From contig CAMBMH010000004.1 in assembly GCA_945868575.1 (NCBI GenBank), positions 1-60,594 on the forward strand: a DNA stretch of 60,594 nucleotides. The letters are read 5' to 3'. Positions within the stretch are counted from its first letter, which is position 1. The number at the start of each line of letters is the position of its first letter. This DNA comes from Singulisphaera sp. GP187. GTDB lineage: Bacteria; Planctomycetota; Planctomycetia; Gemmatales; Gemmataceae. The notes beneath the pieces are model-generated. The model was not told the origin of the DNA. It did not search any database and saw nothing but the letters and a program-made list of their open reading frames with translations. Below, piece by piece: positions 10,087 through 20,084 of the stretch. Both the position numbers and the translations under genes were made by a program.

Positions 10087-10670
10087 TCGGGTCTGGCTTG
10101 GATGGTTCACTAAATTTTTGCGGTCGACCTGATCCTATTTAATCTTTCAAAAGATTTGAGTTATCCAATTGGTAGTTTGTAATCTTGTTTCGTTGCCTCC
10201 TCTTGATTTAACTTATTGATAGCAAAAAGTTTTTGACGAAATATGAACCAGGTTTCTGATTTGTTTTTCCTTGCAAATTGGACGGTAGTCGTCCAATTTG
10301 CAAGGAAAAATCCCGAGAAAATCGACGACCGAAATTGAGCTTTGGAGCATAACCCGGGAATGTTCCGTGGACATCCGTTTGGGTGCAGGAACCATTGGGG
10401 GTGGCGATTGCCAAGTCCCCTTGGCCCGAAACCGAAACCGTGGGTGAGGGCCCCAGGGAGTCTGGAGAAACAAATCTTCCCTTTGTTTTTTCTTGTTCAA
10501 TTGTCTCTAAATCTATGCATTTGATGAATTTAGGGCGATCGGATGCGTCTTTTCCACCCACTCCTCACAGCAAAATCGCCCTGTTCGCTCATCGACTGGG
10601 TTTCGGTCTCCTTTTTGGCGACTCTTCCCTTAAAATCCCTGTTTGGAAACACCAAACCCGGATACCGTTT
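10087..10670. other. intergenic region with hairpins upstream of gatB
   Basis: About 584 bases with no supported gene. It contains a perfect 21-bp inverted repeat (10263-10311, listed separately) and a small hairpin at 10641-10657 (GTTTGG/CCAAAC, 5-nt loop) just upstream of gatB. An in-frame extension of gatB back to 10383 is open but has no family resemblance and was not used. Confidence 0.5.
10263..10311. repeat. near-perfect 20-21 bp inverted repeat with 5-7 nt loop
   Basis: The left arm 10264-10283 and right arm 10291-10310 are exact reverse complements (20 bp), and one further inner G-C pair (10284/10290) leaves a 5-nt loop, GTAGT. The outer ends are TTTTT and AAAAA. Transcribed rightward, no T-run follows the stem, so it is not a classical intrinsic terminator of the OstA-like gene. 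It could be a cruciform, a processed RNA stem or the remnant of a miniature element; the sequence alone does not decide. Confidence 0.9.
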
Positions 10671-12143
10671 ATGAGCGAATTTCGCACCGTTGTGGGTCTT
10701 GAGGTCCATGTCCAGCTCCTCACGAAAAGCAAGCTGTTCTGCGGCTGTAGTGTGGAATTCGGCCAGCCTCCCAACTCCGCCGTGTGTCCGGTATGCCTTG
10801 GAATGCCGGGTGTTTTGCCCGTAATGAACCGTAAGGCCTTTGAGCTTTCGTTGCGGGCGGCCCTTGCTCTTAATTGCCAGATCGCGCCTTTCACCAAGTG
10901 GGATCGCAAAAACTATTACTATCCCGATCTTCCCAAGGATTACCAAATCAGCCAGTACGATCTCCCATTCAGCATCGAAGGCTACCTGGAGATCCCCGCG
11001 ACCCAGGAACAGGCTGCAAAACGGATCGGTATCTTTCGTGCCCACCTCGAAGAGGACGCCGGCAAGTCGATGCACGATGAATCTGGCCAGGGGGGATCCA
11101 CCAAGGTGGACCTCAACCGCGCGGGTACTCCCCTTCTTGAGATCGTCTCCAAGCCCGAAATCACCAATGCCGAAGATGCCCGGATGTACCTTGAGGAATT
11201 GCGATTGCTCCTCAAGGAAGCGGGAATTTCCGATTGCGAAATGCAGGAGGGATCGCTGCGCTGTGACGCCAATGTGAACATTCACATGCCCACCCCGGAC
11301 GGAGGCCATATCGCCACGCCCATAGTCGAAGTCAAAAACCTCAACAGTTTCCGCGGGGTGGAACGAGCCATTCGCTACGAGGCCCAGCGCCAATATGAAC
11401 AATTCCAAAAGGACGGGAAAAAGTTTGGTGAAGCGCCCAAGTGCACGGCCGGATGGGATGATGCCCGGGGTGTGACTATTATCCAGCGGCGAAAGGAGGA
11501 GGCGAGCGACTATCGCTACTTCCCCGAACCCGACCTGGCCCCGGTGCGTGTCACCGCGCAAATGCTTGAAGAGGCAAAAGCTTCGCTGGGTGAACTTCCC
11601 CATCAGGGTCGGGCCAGACTCCAGGCGCAGCATGGCCTTGGTCTTTACGATGCCGATATCCTTGTCCGTATGGGCCGGGCTGTCACAGCCTACTTCGAGA
11701 AGGTTGTCAGCGCTGGGGCGGATGCCAAGGGTGCCTGCAACTGGGTCATCAATCAGGTTTTGGCAACCCTCAACGAATCGAAGATCACAATCGATCAATA
11801 TTCCATCTCGGCGGAATCGCTCGCCGGTTTGGTGAACGAGGTGCAAAAGACCGGCCTCAATATGCAGAGGGCCCGTGAGGTCTATGCGGCCATGCTTGCG
11901 GACGGAATTGATGCCGCCGCCGCGATCAAGAAGCTTGGTTTTGTCGCGGTTGCTGACGAAGGCGCCCTCGCGGAAATGATCCGAAAAGCGATGGCCGCCA
12001 ATCCCAAAGCTGTCGCCGATTACAAAGCGGGCAAACTCAAAGCAGCGGATGCTCTCAAGGGCTCGGTTATGAAGGAAACCAAGGGCATGGCCAAGTCGGA
12101 CCTTTTGCAGAAAGTCCTTCTTGAAGAGTTGGCCAAAGTATAA
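10671..12143 (+). CDS. gatB: Asp-tRNA(Asn)/Glu-tRNA(Gln) amidotransferase subunit B
   Basis: 490 residues from the ATG at 10671, matching GatB length. The GatCAB complex amidates mischarged Glu-tRNA(Gln) and Asp-tRNA(Asn). The N-terminal signature VVGLEVHVQLLTKSKLFCGC is clear, with the zinc-type Cys set (CGC ... CPVC), DRKNYYYPDLPKDYQISQYD and the RRKEEASDYRYFPEPDL block typical of the kinase-like core. The C-terminal 150 residues form the helical and YqeY-like tail that holds tRNA. The reading frame stays open upstream to 10383 but that stretch is unconserved. No strong ribosome site precedes the ATG. gatA and gatC are not in the window. A terminator follows at 12221. Confidence 0.95.
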   Translation: MSEFRTVVGLEVHVQLLTKSKLFCGCSVEFGQPPNSAVCPVCLGMPGVLPVMNRKAFELSLRAALALNCQIAPFTKWDRKNYYYPDLPKDYQISQYDLPFSIEGYLEIPATQEQAAKRIGIFRAHLEEDAGKSMHDESGQGGSTKVDLNRAGTPLLEIVSKPEITNAEDARMYLEELRLLLKEAGISDCEMQEGSLRCDANVNIHMPTPDGGHIATPIVEVKNLNSFRGVERAIRYEAQRQYEQFQKDGKKFGEAPKCTAGWDDARGVTIIQRRKEEASDYRYFPEPDLAPVRVTAQMLEEAKASLGELPHQGRARLQAQHGLGLYDADILVRMGRAVTAYFEKVVSAGADAKGACNWVINQVLATLNESKITIDQYSISAESLAGLVNEVQKTGLNMQRAREVYAAMLADGIDAAAAIKKLGFVAVADEGALAEMIRKAMAANPKAVADYKAGKLKAADALKGSVMKETKGMAKSDLLQKVLLEELAKV

Positions 12144-12220
12144 GACACGGAAATCAGATGACTCCGGTGAGAGTCGGTCCACCCCGGCCATCTCCCTCCA
12201 AAAGATCCACAATCAACAAA

Positions 12221-12256
12221 AAAAGCACCGGGTTCATTCCCGGGGCTTTTGTTTTT
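12221..12256 (+). terminator. intrinsic terminator after gatB
   Basis: A 12-bp stem with one mismatch (12221-12232 with 12239-12250), a 6-nt loop TTCATT and a following G-TTTTT run. It lies 78 nt after the gatB stop and 16 nt beyond the stop of the convergent protease gene, so it may act for both strands. Confidence 0.8.
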
Positions 12257-12271
12257 GGATTCACCCGTGTC

Positions 12272-15200
12272 TTACCGTTTGGGATAAACCGGCGGAGCGG
12301 GGATCTTCTTCTCCCTGGTTTTCAGCTCTTCAAGGATATGGGATATGGCTTTTTCGAGCTGCTGATCCGTTCCGGCAAATTCGGTCGCGGGGTCGTTGTC
12401 GACAACGATGTCGGGATGGACGCCAACGCCTTCCATGATCCACTCCTTGCCGTCGATGTCGTATCGGCTGAACTCGGGTTTGCTGAGTGTGCCACCATCG
12501 AGAAGCGGAAGCGATCCACGGATGCCGACCACACCGCCCCAACTTCGTTTGCCAATGAGTTTGCCCAGCTTGTGCTGGCGGAAACGATAGGGGAAAATGT
12601 CGCCGTCCGAAGCGGAGAACTCGTTCAATAGGCAAGTCATCGGTCCCCAGATCATCGCTTGGGGATCTGTGTGGGGCTGGCCACCTCGGGCAATTCCAAT
12701 CATGGCCACCTCACGGCGCAACCGTTCGATCAGCATGGGGGAGACATTGCCGCCTCCGTTGCCACGCATGTCGATGACGAGGGCTTTCTTGTCCACCTGG
12801 GGATAGAACTGGCGGACGAACTCGTTGAGTCCCTCCTGCATCATGTCGGGGACATGGATGTAAGCGACCTTGCCTCCGGTGGCGACTTCAACCCGCTTGC
12901 GGTTCTTCTCAACCCAATCGCGATAAAGAAGCTCCGATTCTGAGGCAATGGGGACAACGACGACTTCGCGACTGTTGGCGATTTCGGGCTTGGCGCCCAT
13001 TCGGATCACAACCGGCTTGCCAACCTTGTTAACCAGCGCCTGGAAGGGGCTTTTGAGTTCGTTGACCGGCTTGCCATCAATGGCAAGGATAAAGTCACCC
13101 ACCTTTGCGCCCACGCCGGGAGCAGCGAGAGGCGAGGCAAGTTTTGGATCCCAAGTGGAACCTGAGTGGATCTTTGTGATTTTGGCATAGCCCGAGGCGT
13201 CCCGCTCAAGCTCGGCTCCGAGCAAGCCCAATTTGACCCGGGGAGCCTTGGGCATTTCGCCACCTCCCACATAGGCGTGACCCGCGTTGAGTTCGCCGAT
13301 CAGTTCGCCAATGATATAGGTTAGGTCCGCGCGATGGCGCACATAAGGCAAAAGCAACTCATAGCGCTTTCGCAAAGCGACCCAATCGTTTCCGTGCATG
13401 TTGGGGTCGTAAAAGAAATCGCGCATTTGGCGCCACGATTCGTGATAGATCTGTTTCCACTCTGCGGCGTGATCGAGTTCGACCTCAACCGAGGAGGTGT
13501 CCAATCCAGAGAGACTGCCTACGGAAACCGGACCTCGGGGAAGGTCGATGACAGAGATCTTTTTCCCTTGGCCCAATACCAGAGCTTTCTTGCCATCCGC
13601 CGAGATTTCGAGGCTGCCCAAACCTCCGATTACCGATTCATTGCCGGTCGAGAGATCAAACACGGCCCAGGTCGCGCCTTCACGACTGCTGGATCGTTGA
13701 TACCAGACTGCCTGGCCAACCGATTGAAGGCCACCATAGTTACCCGCCGGAACGGGAAGCTGGAAGGTTCGCTGGGCAAGACCTTCGATATCAACTTTTA
13801 CCCCCGCATCCTTCGCGGCCTCCTGGGACGCCTTGGTGGCTTCGACCTCATCGGTTTTCGGCCGGAACGGCGAGGGTGTGTCCCTGGAGAGAGCCACCGC
13901 GTACACTCGGGCCATGTCCCTGTAGGCATGGTTCCATTCGGTCGAGGAATAGATCGGATTCAGATCACGATTGGAGACAAAAAACAGGAATTTTCCATCG
14001 CCGCTGAAAATCGGATTGGCGGAGGTGTGCCAGGCATCGGTCACATCGATCGTCTGATTGGTTTCGATGTTTTTGATGCGGATCTTGCGCATGTCATTGG
14101 CCGCAGGCTCCGACCAGGTAACCCATTTACTGTCCGGGGACCATGCGGCGTCGCGAATTTCCCATTTTGCTTCGCTAACCACTTCCGTGATCTTCTTCGA
14201 GGCCACATCAATGGACCGGATCCGGAATTTCCGGTCGCTCCAGAGAAGTTTTTTGGAATCGGGTGACCAACTGAGGTCATAGAGGTAGACGCTTCCGCCC
14301 GTAGTCAGCTGCACCGGGGCGGACTTGCCATCAGGAGAAACAAGGTGGATCTCGTCTTCGCCCGTGACATCGGAAAAGAACGCGATCGTTTTGCCATCCG
14401 GGGACCAGGTGACATTGCGATCATGTGCCCCGGGTGAATGTGTCAGCCTACGGGTGATGCCGGGGCCATTGACTATGCTGAAGAGTTCTCCTCGGGCGGA
14501 AAGGACAACCCGCTTGCCATCAGGCGATGAAGACGCGGATGCCAGGTTGACTGCGATGTTGGTCAAGGCCGTTCGCGAACTGGAAAAGTCTTCGGAAATC
14601 TCAACTGGGATTCTGTCGAGTTTGGCTGTTGCGATGTCCCACTTCCAGAGCCAGCCGCCTTGTTCAAAAATCACCGCCGAATCCCCAACGGATGGGAATT
14701 TGATATCGAAATCCTGGAAATCGGTCAGTTTTTTGGTCTCTTTAGTAGCGGGATCGATGACATACAGATTCATTCGCTTCGAGGCTTCACGATCGGAAAG
14801 AAAATAGATCTTCCCGCCATGCCACATCGGCTCGATCTCCTGATCGGGTGTGGTGCAAAGGGCCTCGGTTTTTTTGCTTGCGAAATCGTAGGTCCAAAGA
14901 TCATCACACATACCACCGCGATAGCGCTTCCAGGTTCGGAATTCGCGGAAAATCCGGTTGTAGACAAGTTTCTTTCCGTCAGGCGAATAGCTTGCGAAAC
15001 CACCACGGGGCAAAGGGAGCGGTTTGGACATGCCTCCCTCGGCGTTGACCGTGTAAAGCTGGCCGATGAAGTCGTTGAAGGTGCTCATGCGGGAACGGAA
15101 AAGGATCTCCTTGCCATCGGGTGTCCAGCCAAGGGTGATGTTGTTGGGACCCATCCGGTCGGAGACATCATCGCGTTCGAGGGTGGCGGTCCATGTCAGG

Positions 15201-15511
15201 CGCTTGGGCTCGCCCCCCTGGCTACTCATCCGGAAGATTTCCGTGTTGCCATCGTATTGCGCGGTAAAGGCAATGGATTTGCCATCCGGGGAGAACTTGG
15301 GGAACATCTCAAAGCCAGGGCTGCTTGTGAGCCTTCGTGCAGTACCCCCCTTGGCAGAAACCGTGTAGAGGTCGCCTGCGTAGGCGAAGACAACCTGGTC
15401 CCTATGAATTGTGGGGAAGCGCAAAAGCCTGGCTTCATCCGAACGAGCCGGTGTGGTACCAATTCCGGTAAGTGCGGTTACGGCAATCCAAAAAAGGTTT
15501 CGAGCGGCCAT
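12272..15511 (-). CDS. Tricorn-like protease with TolB-type propeller, PDZ and S41 domains
   Basis: 1079 residues. A signal peptide (1-24) is followed by about 580 residues of beta-propeller repeats of the WSPDGK type (FSPDGKSIAF, WTPDGKEILF, WSPDGKTIAF, WSPDSKKLLW), then a helical part, a PDZ domain (about 755-840) and an S41 peptidase domain (about 880-1065). Catalytic residues align with archaeal Tricorn: His in ELNAGHAYVGGG, Ser968-Asp969 in NEFSASDGD, Glu1027 in WIMEGVG. The Ser that precedes the His in Tricorn is Gly here. It probably trims peptides outside the cytoplasm. ATG at 15511 has AGGAGG at 8 nt. Single gene, convergent with gatB, divergent from the efflux operon. Confidence 0.93.
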   Translation of the reverse strand: MAARNLFWIAVTALTGIGTTPARSDEARLLRFPTIHRDQVVFAYAGDLYTVSAKGGTARRLTSSPGFEMFPKFSPDGKSIAFTAQYDGNTEIFRMSSQGGEPKRLTWTATLERDDVSDRMGPNNITLGWTPDGKEILFRSRMSTFNDFIGQLYTVNAEGGMSKPLPLPRGGFASYSPDGKKLVYNRIFREFRTWKRYRGGMCDDLWTYDFASKKTEALCTTPDQEIEPMWHGGKIYFLSDREASKRMNLYVIDPATKETKKLTDFQDFDIKFPSVGDSAVIFEQGGWLWKWDIATAKLDRIPVEISEDFSSSRTALTNIAVNLASASSSPDGKRVVLSARGELFSIVNGPGITRRLTHSPGAHDRNVTWSPDGKTIAFFSDVTGEDEIHLVSPDGKSAPVQLTTGGSVYLYDLSWSPDSKKLLWSDRKFRIRSIDVASKKITEVVSEAKWEIRDAAWSPDSKWVTWSEPAANDMRKIRIKNIETNQTIDVTDAWHTSANPIFSGDGKFLFFVSNRDLNPIYSSTEWNHAYRDMARVYAVALSRDTPSPFRPKTDEVEATKASQEAAKDAGVKVDIEGLAQRTFQLPVPAGNYGGLQSVGQAVWYQRSSSREGATWAVFDLSTGNESVIGGLGSLEISADGKKALVLGQGKKISVIDLPRGPVSVGSLSGLDTSSVEVELDHAAEWKQIYHESWRQMRDFFYDPNMHGNDWVALRKRYELLLPYVRHRADLTYIIGELIGELNAGHAYVGGGEMPKAPRVKLGLLGAELERDASGYAKITKIHSGSTWDPKLASPLAAPGVGAKVGDFILAIDGKPVNELKSPFQALVNKVGKPVVIRMGAKPEIANSREVVVVPIASESELLYRDWVEKNRKRVEVATGGKVAYIHVPDMMQEGLNEFVRQFYPQVDKKALVIDMRGNGGGNVSPMLIERLRREVAMIGIARGGQPHTDPQAMIWGPMTCLLNEFSASDGDIFPYRFRQHKLGKLIGKRSWGGVVGIRGSLPLLDGGTLSKPEFSRYDIDGKEWIMEGVGVHPDIVVDNDPATEFAGTDQQLEKAISHILEELKTREKKIPAPPVYPKR

Positions 15512-15870
15512 AATTGGCCTCCTGTCTTATGCAAAGTTCCCAAGTTATTTTCCCAAAAACTAATCTTGTTGTAAAGGGGAGAGGCTAATGGGAGGTGTGG
15601 ACAACAGCTAGAATTCCGAAATGGCCAAGTCCATCCCATGGCAAAGAATTGACCCAAACGACTGGAGTTTTTCCTGTTTCACCATGAACCCCATTCCTGA
15701 TGCGCTGGATTACTGTCCCAAGAGAATTGTCGAATCCATCGATTTTCCAAGGTTCGATTGCCCGGTACGGACGAAATTGGCCTCTGTAAAACCTGATTAT
15801 TCCCGTTATGGTAACCCAAATACCCATCCCGTTTAAGCAACCCGGCCTTAATGTCAGGCGAAGGTAAACC
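15512..15870. other. divergent intergenic region, no gene seen
   Basis: About 359 bases between the divergent protease gene and RND efflux operon. A TTGACC occurs at 15649-15654 but no matching -10 box was found at a normal distance. Small ORFs on both strands have no recognisable features. It must hold the promoters of both transcripts. Confidence 0.5.
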
Positions 15871-16989
15871 ATGAAGCCGAGGCAAGCTTTTTCCCTGGTA
15901 TTGTGGCTATTGGTTATTTGGGTACCCGCATGCGGGTATCAAACCAAACCCCCTGAAACAGCCGCAGCCATCGCGCCTCCCGTCCGGGTGGCCAAAGTCC
16001 GTAAAGCGGATGTTCCCCGAATGATCGATACGGTAGGAACCGCCAAACCATCCATTTCGGTACATGTGCGGGGGCGTGTAGATGGATTAATCAAGAAGGT
16101 CCATTTCACGGAAGGAGCTGAGGTTCGCGAGGGGCAGTTGCTTTATGAGGTGGATAGCGAGTCTTATGAATCCGGCCTGAAAGAAGCACAGGCCACCCTT
16201 GAGGCATCCATTGCCCATCAAAAGTTGACCCTGATTGAAAAGGACCGGGCGGAAAAATTGTCCAAAGCGGGAGCATCGCCGGTCGAGGTATTTGAAAAAG
16301 CCCGGGCAAGCTACGAAAATGCCGTTGCGGCTGTTGCGCGCGACATGGCCAAGCGCGATGTTGCCCGTCTGAATCTGGGGTATTGCAAAGTCACCGCACC
16401 CATCTCAGGAATCGCCGGAAAAATGGAGACCGATGGAGGTAGTCTGACCCGAGGTTATGATCCGCGCCCGGTGATCACGATTAATCATTCGCGTCCGGTC
16501 TATGTGGAATTCGCCTTGCCAGAAAAGTTGTTGTCCCAGGTACGCGCCGCGGCTCGTGGCCCGGAGCCTTTTCGGGTGGAAATCCGCAAAACCAGCCAAT
16601 CAAAACCCCTTTTGGGAACCGTGAATTTCATTGATAACCAGGTAGACCAACCCACGGGTACCATCACCTTGCGGTCGGAATTTCCCAACCTGGATTCCGC
16701 AATCTGGCCGGGGGAATTTTTCGAAGTCACTGTCACTCTCTCCATAGACAAAGGGGTGCTTACCATGCCCCTTGGGGCGCTGGGCCAGGGAACCCAAGGC
16801 TCACACGCCTATGTTTTGCAAAACGACAATACCGTCCGCCTCAGGCAGATCAAAACCCGAAGAATAGATCGGGATCTGGTTCTCCTCGATGAAGGTCTGA
16901 AAGAGGGGGAACTTGTTGTTACCGAAGGAGTTGTTCGACTCCTGGACGGAATGAAAGTGCACCTATTGGACAACCAGGGGGGCCCGTGA
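15871..16989 (+). CDS. RND efflux periplasmic adaptor (MdtA-like lipoprotein)
   Basis: 372 residues. The signal sequence ends in a lipobox-like VPAC (Cys21), so the protein should be lipid-anchored. It has the standard order of a membrane fusion protein: a lipoyl half-motif (GRVDGLIKKVHFTEGAEVREGQLLYEVD), an alpha-helical hairpin (about 97-155), the second lipoyl half (KVTAPISGIAGK), a beta-barrel and a membrane-proximal domain ending in EGELVVTEGVVRLLDGMKV. It links the permeases encoded next to the outer-membrane factor. GAAGG lies 6 nt before the ATG. It overlaps the next gene by 4 nt (GTGA), so translation is likely coupled. Confidence 0.93.
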   Translation: MKPRQAFSLVLWLLVIWVPACGYQTKPPETAAAIAPPVRVAKVRKADVPRMIDTVGTAKPSISVHVRGRVDGLIKKVHFTEGAEVREGQLLYEVDSESYESGLKEAQATLEASIAHQKLTLIEKDRAEKLSKAGASPVEVFEKARASYENAVAAVARDMAKRDVARLNLGYCKVTAPISGIAGKMETDGGSLTRGYDPRPVITINHSRPVYVEFALPEKLLSQVRAAARGPEPFRVEIRKTSQSKPLLGTVNFIDNQVDQPTGTITLRSEFPNLDSAIWPGEFFEVTVTLSIDKGVLTMPLGALGQGTQGSHAYVLQNDNTVRLRQIKTRRIDRDLVLLDEGLKEGELVVTEGVVRLLDGMKVHLLDNQGGP

Positions 16990-19900
16990 ACAAGCCGGGC
17001 GCCACCATCCTTGGAAAGCTAATACACAGGCCTGTTGCGGTGCTTCTGGGTCATGTGTGCCTGGGACTGTTTGGCATAATGGGTTGGATGAATTTGCCTT
17101 TCAACCGTATGCCCGATGTGGAATATCCGACTCTTTTGGTGGGAGCGTCCTTGCCCGGGGCTACCCCCGCCCAGATGTCCTTCTCGGTCGCCGCGCCCCT
17201 GGAAGCCAATGTGTGTGGGGTCGTTGGTCTTCTCGATTGCACCACATCCTGTGTAACTGGATCAGCGACGATTACGCTGCGCTTTCGACCTGGTCAGGAT
17301 ATGGGGAGGGCCATGGGCGAGGTTGGGAGGGCGCTGAGGGCCGCAGCCGCAGACTTGCCTGCGGAAATGACCGAGCCACCCACATGTACGCGCTACAACC
17401 CAACAGACACCCCGTTGATATACTTTGCGTTGGAATCCCCGGCGACCCCGGATTCCGAACTGGAAGAGCTTGCACAACGACTGATTAGGACAAGGTTGGG
17501 AAACCTTCCGGGTGTGGCAAGAATACAGATTCTGGGTAATGGCCGGTTTTCCTGGGTGGTGCGTAACGACCCAAACGAATTGGCCCGCAGAGGGATTTCC
17601 CCTGATACGGTTCTCAGGACACTAAGGGGCCAAGGGAACGAACTTCCCTGGGGACGCTTTTTTGGTCCTGTCACGGACATTCAGTTGGAAGGAACAGGAC
17701 CTGTTGGGGGTGAAGCCGTTTTGCCCGACCAAATTGCAATACCGCGCTTGAAGTCACCTGTCGATCGGCAAAAACCACCCGTTTGGCTCTCTGATGTAGC
17801 CTCTGTTTCCGCGGAGTCCTCGGGTTTCAGGGTTGGACATTGGCGAAACGGACGACCTTGCCTGATCATTGCACTTTATCGCGAGGCGGGGGCCAATGCC
17901 CTTACTTTGTCGATTGATGCCCACAAGGTGATCAAGGAAATCCAGTCAACGCTGCCGCCTGGCGCGGATTTGCACCTCGTTAATGACAACTCCAAGCCCA
18001 TTCGCGACGCACTCTATGAGATGATCATAACCCTGGTTTTGTCTTTGTTGACGGTGTTGGCAATCATCGGAATCGGACTTCGCGACTGGCGAGGAACTCT
18101 GATTGCCTGTTCTGTGGTGCCTTTGAGTCTGACGGGAATCGCGGGATTCATGTGGCTTGCGGGATTCAGCGTGAACACTCTCACCCTTTTGGCCCTGAGT
18201 TTGGCCATCAGTTTTGTGGTGGATGACGCCGTGGTTGTGCTGGAGAATATCATCCGTCACAGGGAAATGGGCAAGGACAGGCTGCGCGCTTCGGTAGAAG
18301 GCGCGTCCGAAGTGGCATTTACAATGGCGTCTATTACCGTTTCGCTTTTGGCTGTATTCCTGCCCGTTCTGCTTGTACCGGATATTTTAGGTAGGATGTT
18401 TAGGGAATTTGCCCTGACCCTGATGGGCTGCATCACGCTTTCGGGTTTCGTCAGCATGCTTTTGGTTCCGGTGCTTTGCTTGTGGATGCCGGTGAAAAAC
18501 CCCTCGCATAAACCCACAACCGATAACCTTTCCGCCGCAAAATTAGGAATTTATCAAAAAATTTTGGGTTGGTTGGTCTCACACCCTTTTGTAGCGCTCG
18601 CGGGAATGTCGCTGTTTCTTGTTGGCACAGTCGCCATCTCGGGCAAGGTTCGCAAAGGATTTCTTCCCGAGGAGGACAAGTCCTTTCTTTTGCTTTTTAC
18701 CCAATCCGAGCCCCAATCTTCGTGGGACAGGAATCGTCAGGCCCACCGAAAAATCTGGGATGTTCTCGAAGAGATCCCGGAGATCGAACAGCACCTCACT
18801 TTCCTTGGACCGGGTGACCTGAACCCCACTCCCGCCGATGGGACCCTGCTTTTGAGGCTTAAATATCCACCCAGACGCTCAATTGGCGAGATAGCGAGGG
18901 ATTTACGGACCAGGCTGGACACAAAATCAACCCTCAAATGCAGGATTTTGAATATTCCCTCCCTGTATTTGAACACAAAAAGAACAAAAAGTGCCTACCA
19001 GGTACAGGTGACCGCGGCGGAAAGCGACAAGCTTTCCAAAATCGTTGACAAGATTCGGGCATGGATGATGGAAGAGGGACATTTCCAGGATATTGACTCG
19101 GACCTTGAGCCGGGTGCTCCCACTCTCGAACTGGTTCCCAACCGGGCGTTCATGGCGCTGGCGGGTTTCACCGCCTCCGACGGCGCTTCGGCTTTGTATG
19201 CCGCTTTTGGTCCGACTTTTGCGGCCAACTTCTGGGTAGGCCAATCGACCCGATCGATTCATGTTGGTTTGGACAAAAAGTCTCTGGAATATCCTTCAAC
19301 TCTTGACCTGTTGAAAATCGAAGGAAAAAACGGGGGGAGCGCCCCATTGGTGGAATTTGTCTCGAGTGTCCCCGTTTTGCGACCCGCCCAGGCCAACCGA
19401 TACAACAGGCTTGCCGCCGCCTCCATATCCTTCGGTTTGTCACCCCAGACCAACGCCGCGGCAACCCTCGGCGCGTTGGAGGCCCAACTGTTGTCCCTTT
19501 CAGGCGACGGCGCAAAAGCCGAACTGGTGGGAACCGCCAAGGAAGTGATCGGTTCGCTGGGACGGGCCTTACCCCTTGTTTTGCTTGCCTTTATTGTGAT
19601 GTATCTGACGCTTGGAATTCTCTATGAATCGCTTGGCCACCCGATTACCGTGCTGGCAAGCCTGCCCTCCGCGCTTTTGGGTGGATTGGCGGGATTATGG
19701 ATCCTTGATTCGGAGTTGGACATCTACGGATTTTTTGGTCTTTTAATGTTGCTTGGTATCGTCAAGAAAAATGCGATCATGCTGGTAGATTTTGCGCGTC
19801 AAAGACAGCGTGAAGGCGTTGGGGCCCGTGAGGCGATTCTTGAGGCCTCGATGGAGCGTCTTCGGCCAATCCAGTTGACAACGCTTGCAGCCGCTGCTGG

Positions 19901-20084
19901 CGCCATACCCATGCTGATTGGAACAGGTTCGGGTATTTCGGTGCTAAAGCCTGTCGGGGCGATCCTTTTGGGTGGCCTGCTGGTTTCCCAGGTGGTTACG
20001 CTTGCGTTAACTCCGCCCCTCTATCGACTGGTGGAGGGTTTTTCCCATCGCGCGGGTCGGCTTTTTCATTGGGGTGCGAAATGA
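16986..20084 (+). CDS. RND efflux permease, first of a pair (MdtB-like)
   Basis: 1032 residues, GTG start overlapping the adaptor stop. An HAE1-type RND pump: 12 membrane helices with two large periplasmic loops. Helix 4 carries the proton-relay pair in FVVDDAVVVLENI and helix 10 the lysine in GIVKKNAIMLVDF, equivalent to Asp407/Asp408 and Lys940 of AcrB. The first periplasmic loop starts NLPFNRMPDVEYPTLLV. The second loop (about 560-850) is more divergent and shows no drug-pocket residues that would indicate substrate. It overlaps the second permease by 4 nt (ATGA). Two different permeases with one adaptor recall MdtABC, where the pumps form a mixed trimer; that is inference here. Confidence 0.94.
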   Translation: MNKPGATILGKLIHRPVAVLLGHVCLGLFGIMGWMNLPFNRMPDVEYPTLLVGASLPGATPAQMSFSVAAPLEANVCGVVGLLDCTTSCVTGSATITLRFRPGQDMGRAMGEVGRALRAAAADLPAEMTEPPTCTRYNPTDTPLIYFALESPATPDSELEELAQRLIRTRLGNLPGVARIQILGNGRFSWVVRNDPNELARRGISPDTVLRTLRGQGNELPWGRFFGPVTDIQLEGTGPVGGEAVLPDQIAIPRLKSPVDRQKPPVWLSDVASVSAESSGFRVGHWRNGRPCLIIALYREAGANALTLSIDAHKVIKEIQSTLPPGADLHLVNDNSKPIRDALYEMIITLVLSLLTVLAIIGIGLRDWRGTLIACSVVPLSLTGIAGFMWLAGFSVNTLTLLALSLAISFVVDDAVVVLENIIRHREMGKDRLRASVEGASEVAFTMASITVSLLAVFLPVLLVPDILGRMFREFALTLMGCITLSGFVSMLLVPVLCLWMPVKNPSHKPTTDNLSAAKLGIYQKILGWLVSHPFVALAGMSLFLVGTVAISGKVRKGFLPEEDKSFLLLFTQSEPQSSWDRNRQAHRKIWDVLEEIPEIEQHLTFLGPGDLNPTPADGTLLLRLKYPPRRSIGEIARDLRTRLDTKSTLKCRILNIPSLYLNTKRTKSAYQVQVTAAESDKLSKIVDKIRAWMMEEGHFQDIDSDLEPGAPTLELVPNRAFMALAGFTASDGASALYAAFGPTFAANFWVGQSTRSIHVGLDKKSLEYPSTLDLLKIEGKNGGSAPLVEFVSSVPVLRPAQANRYNRLAAASISFGLSPQTNAAATLGALEAQLLSLSGDGAKAELVGTAKEVIGSLGRALPLVLLAFIVMYLTLGILYESLGHPITVLASLPSALLGGLAGLWILDSELDIYGFFGLLMLLGIVKKNAIMLVDFARQRQREGVGAREAILEASMERLRPIQLTTLAAAAGAIPMLIGTGSGISVLKPVGAILLGGLLVSQVVTLALTPPLYRLVEGFSHRAGRLFHWGAK

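Noticed and set aside
10530-12212. 560-residue ORF antisense to gatB
   Set aside because: A shadow frame of a codon-biased gene. The opposite strand encodes a complete GatB, and the antisense protein shows no family features.
15585-15885. Short ORFs on both strands in the divergent region before the efflux operon
   Set aside because: No ribosome sites, no known motifs, and they overlap each other on opposite strands.
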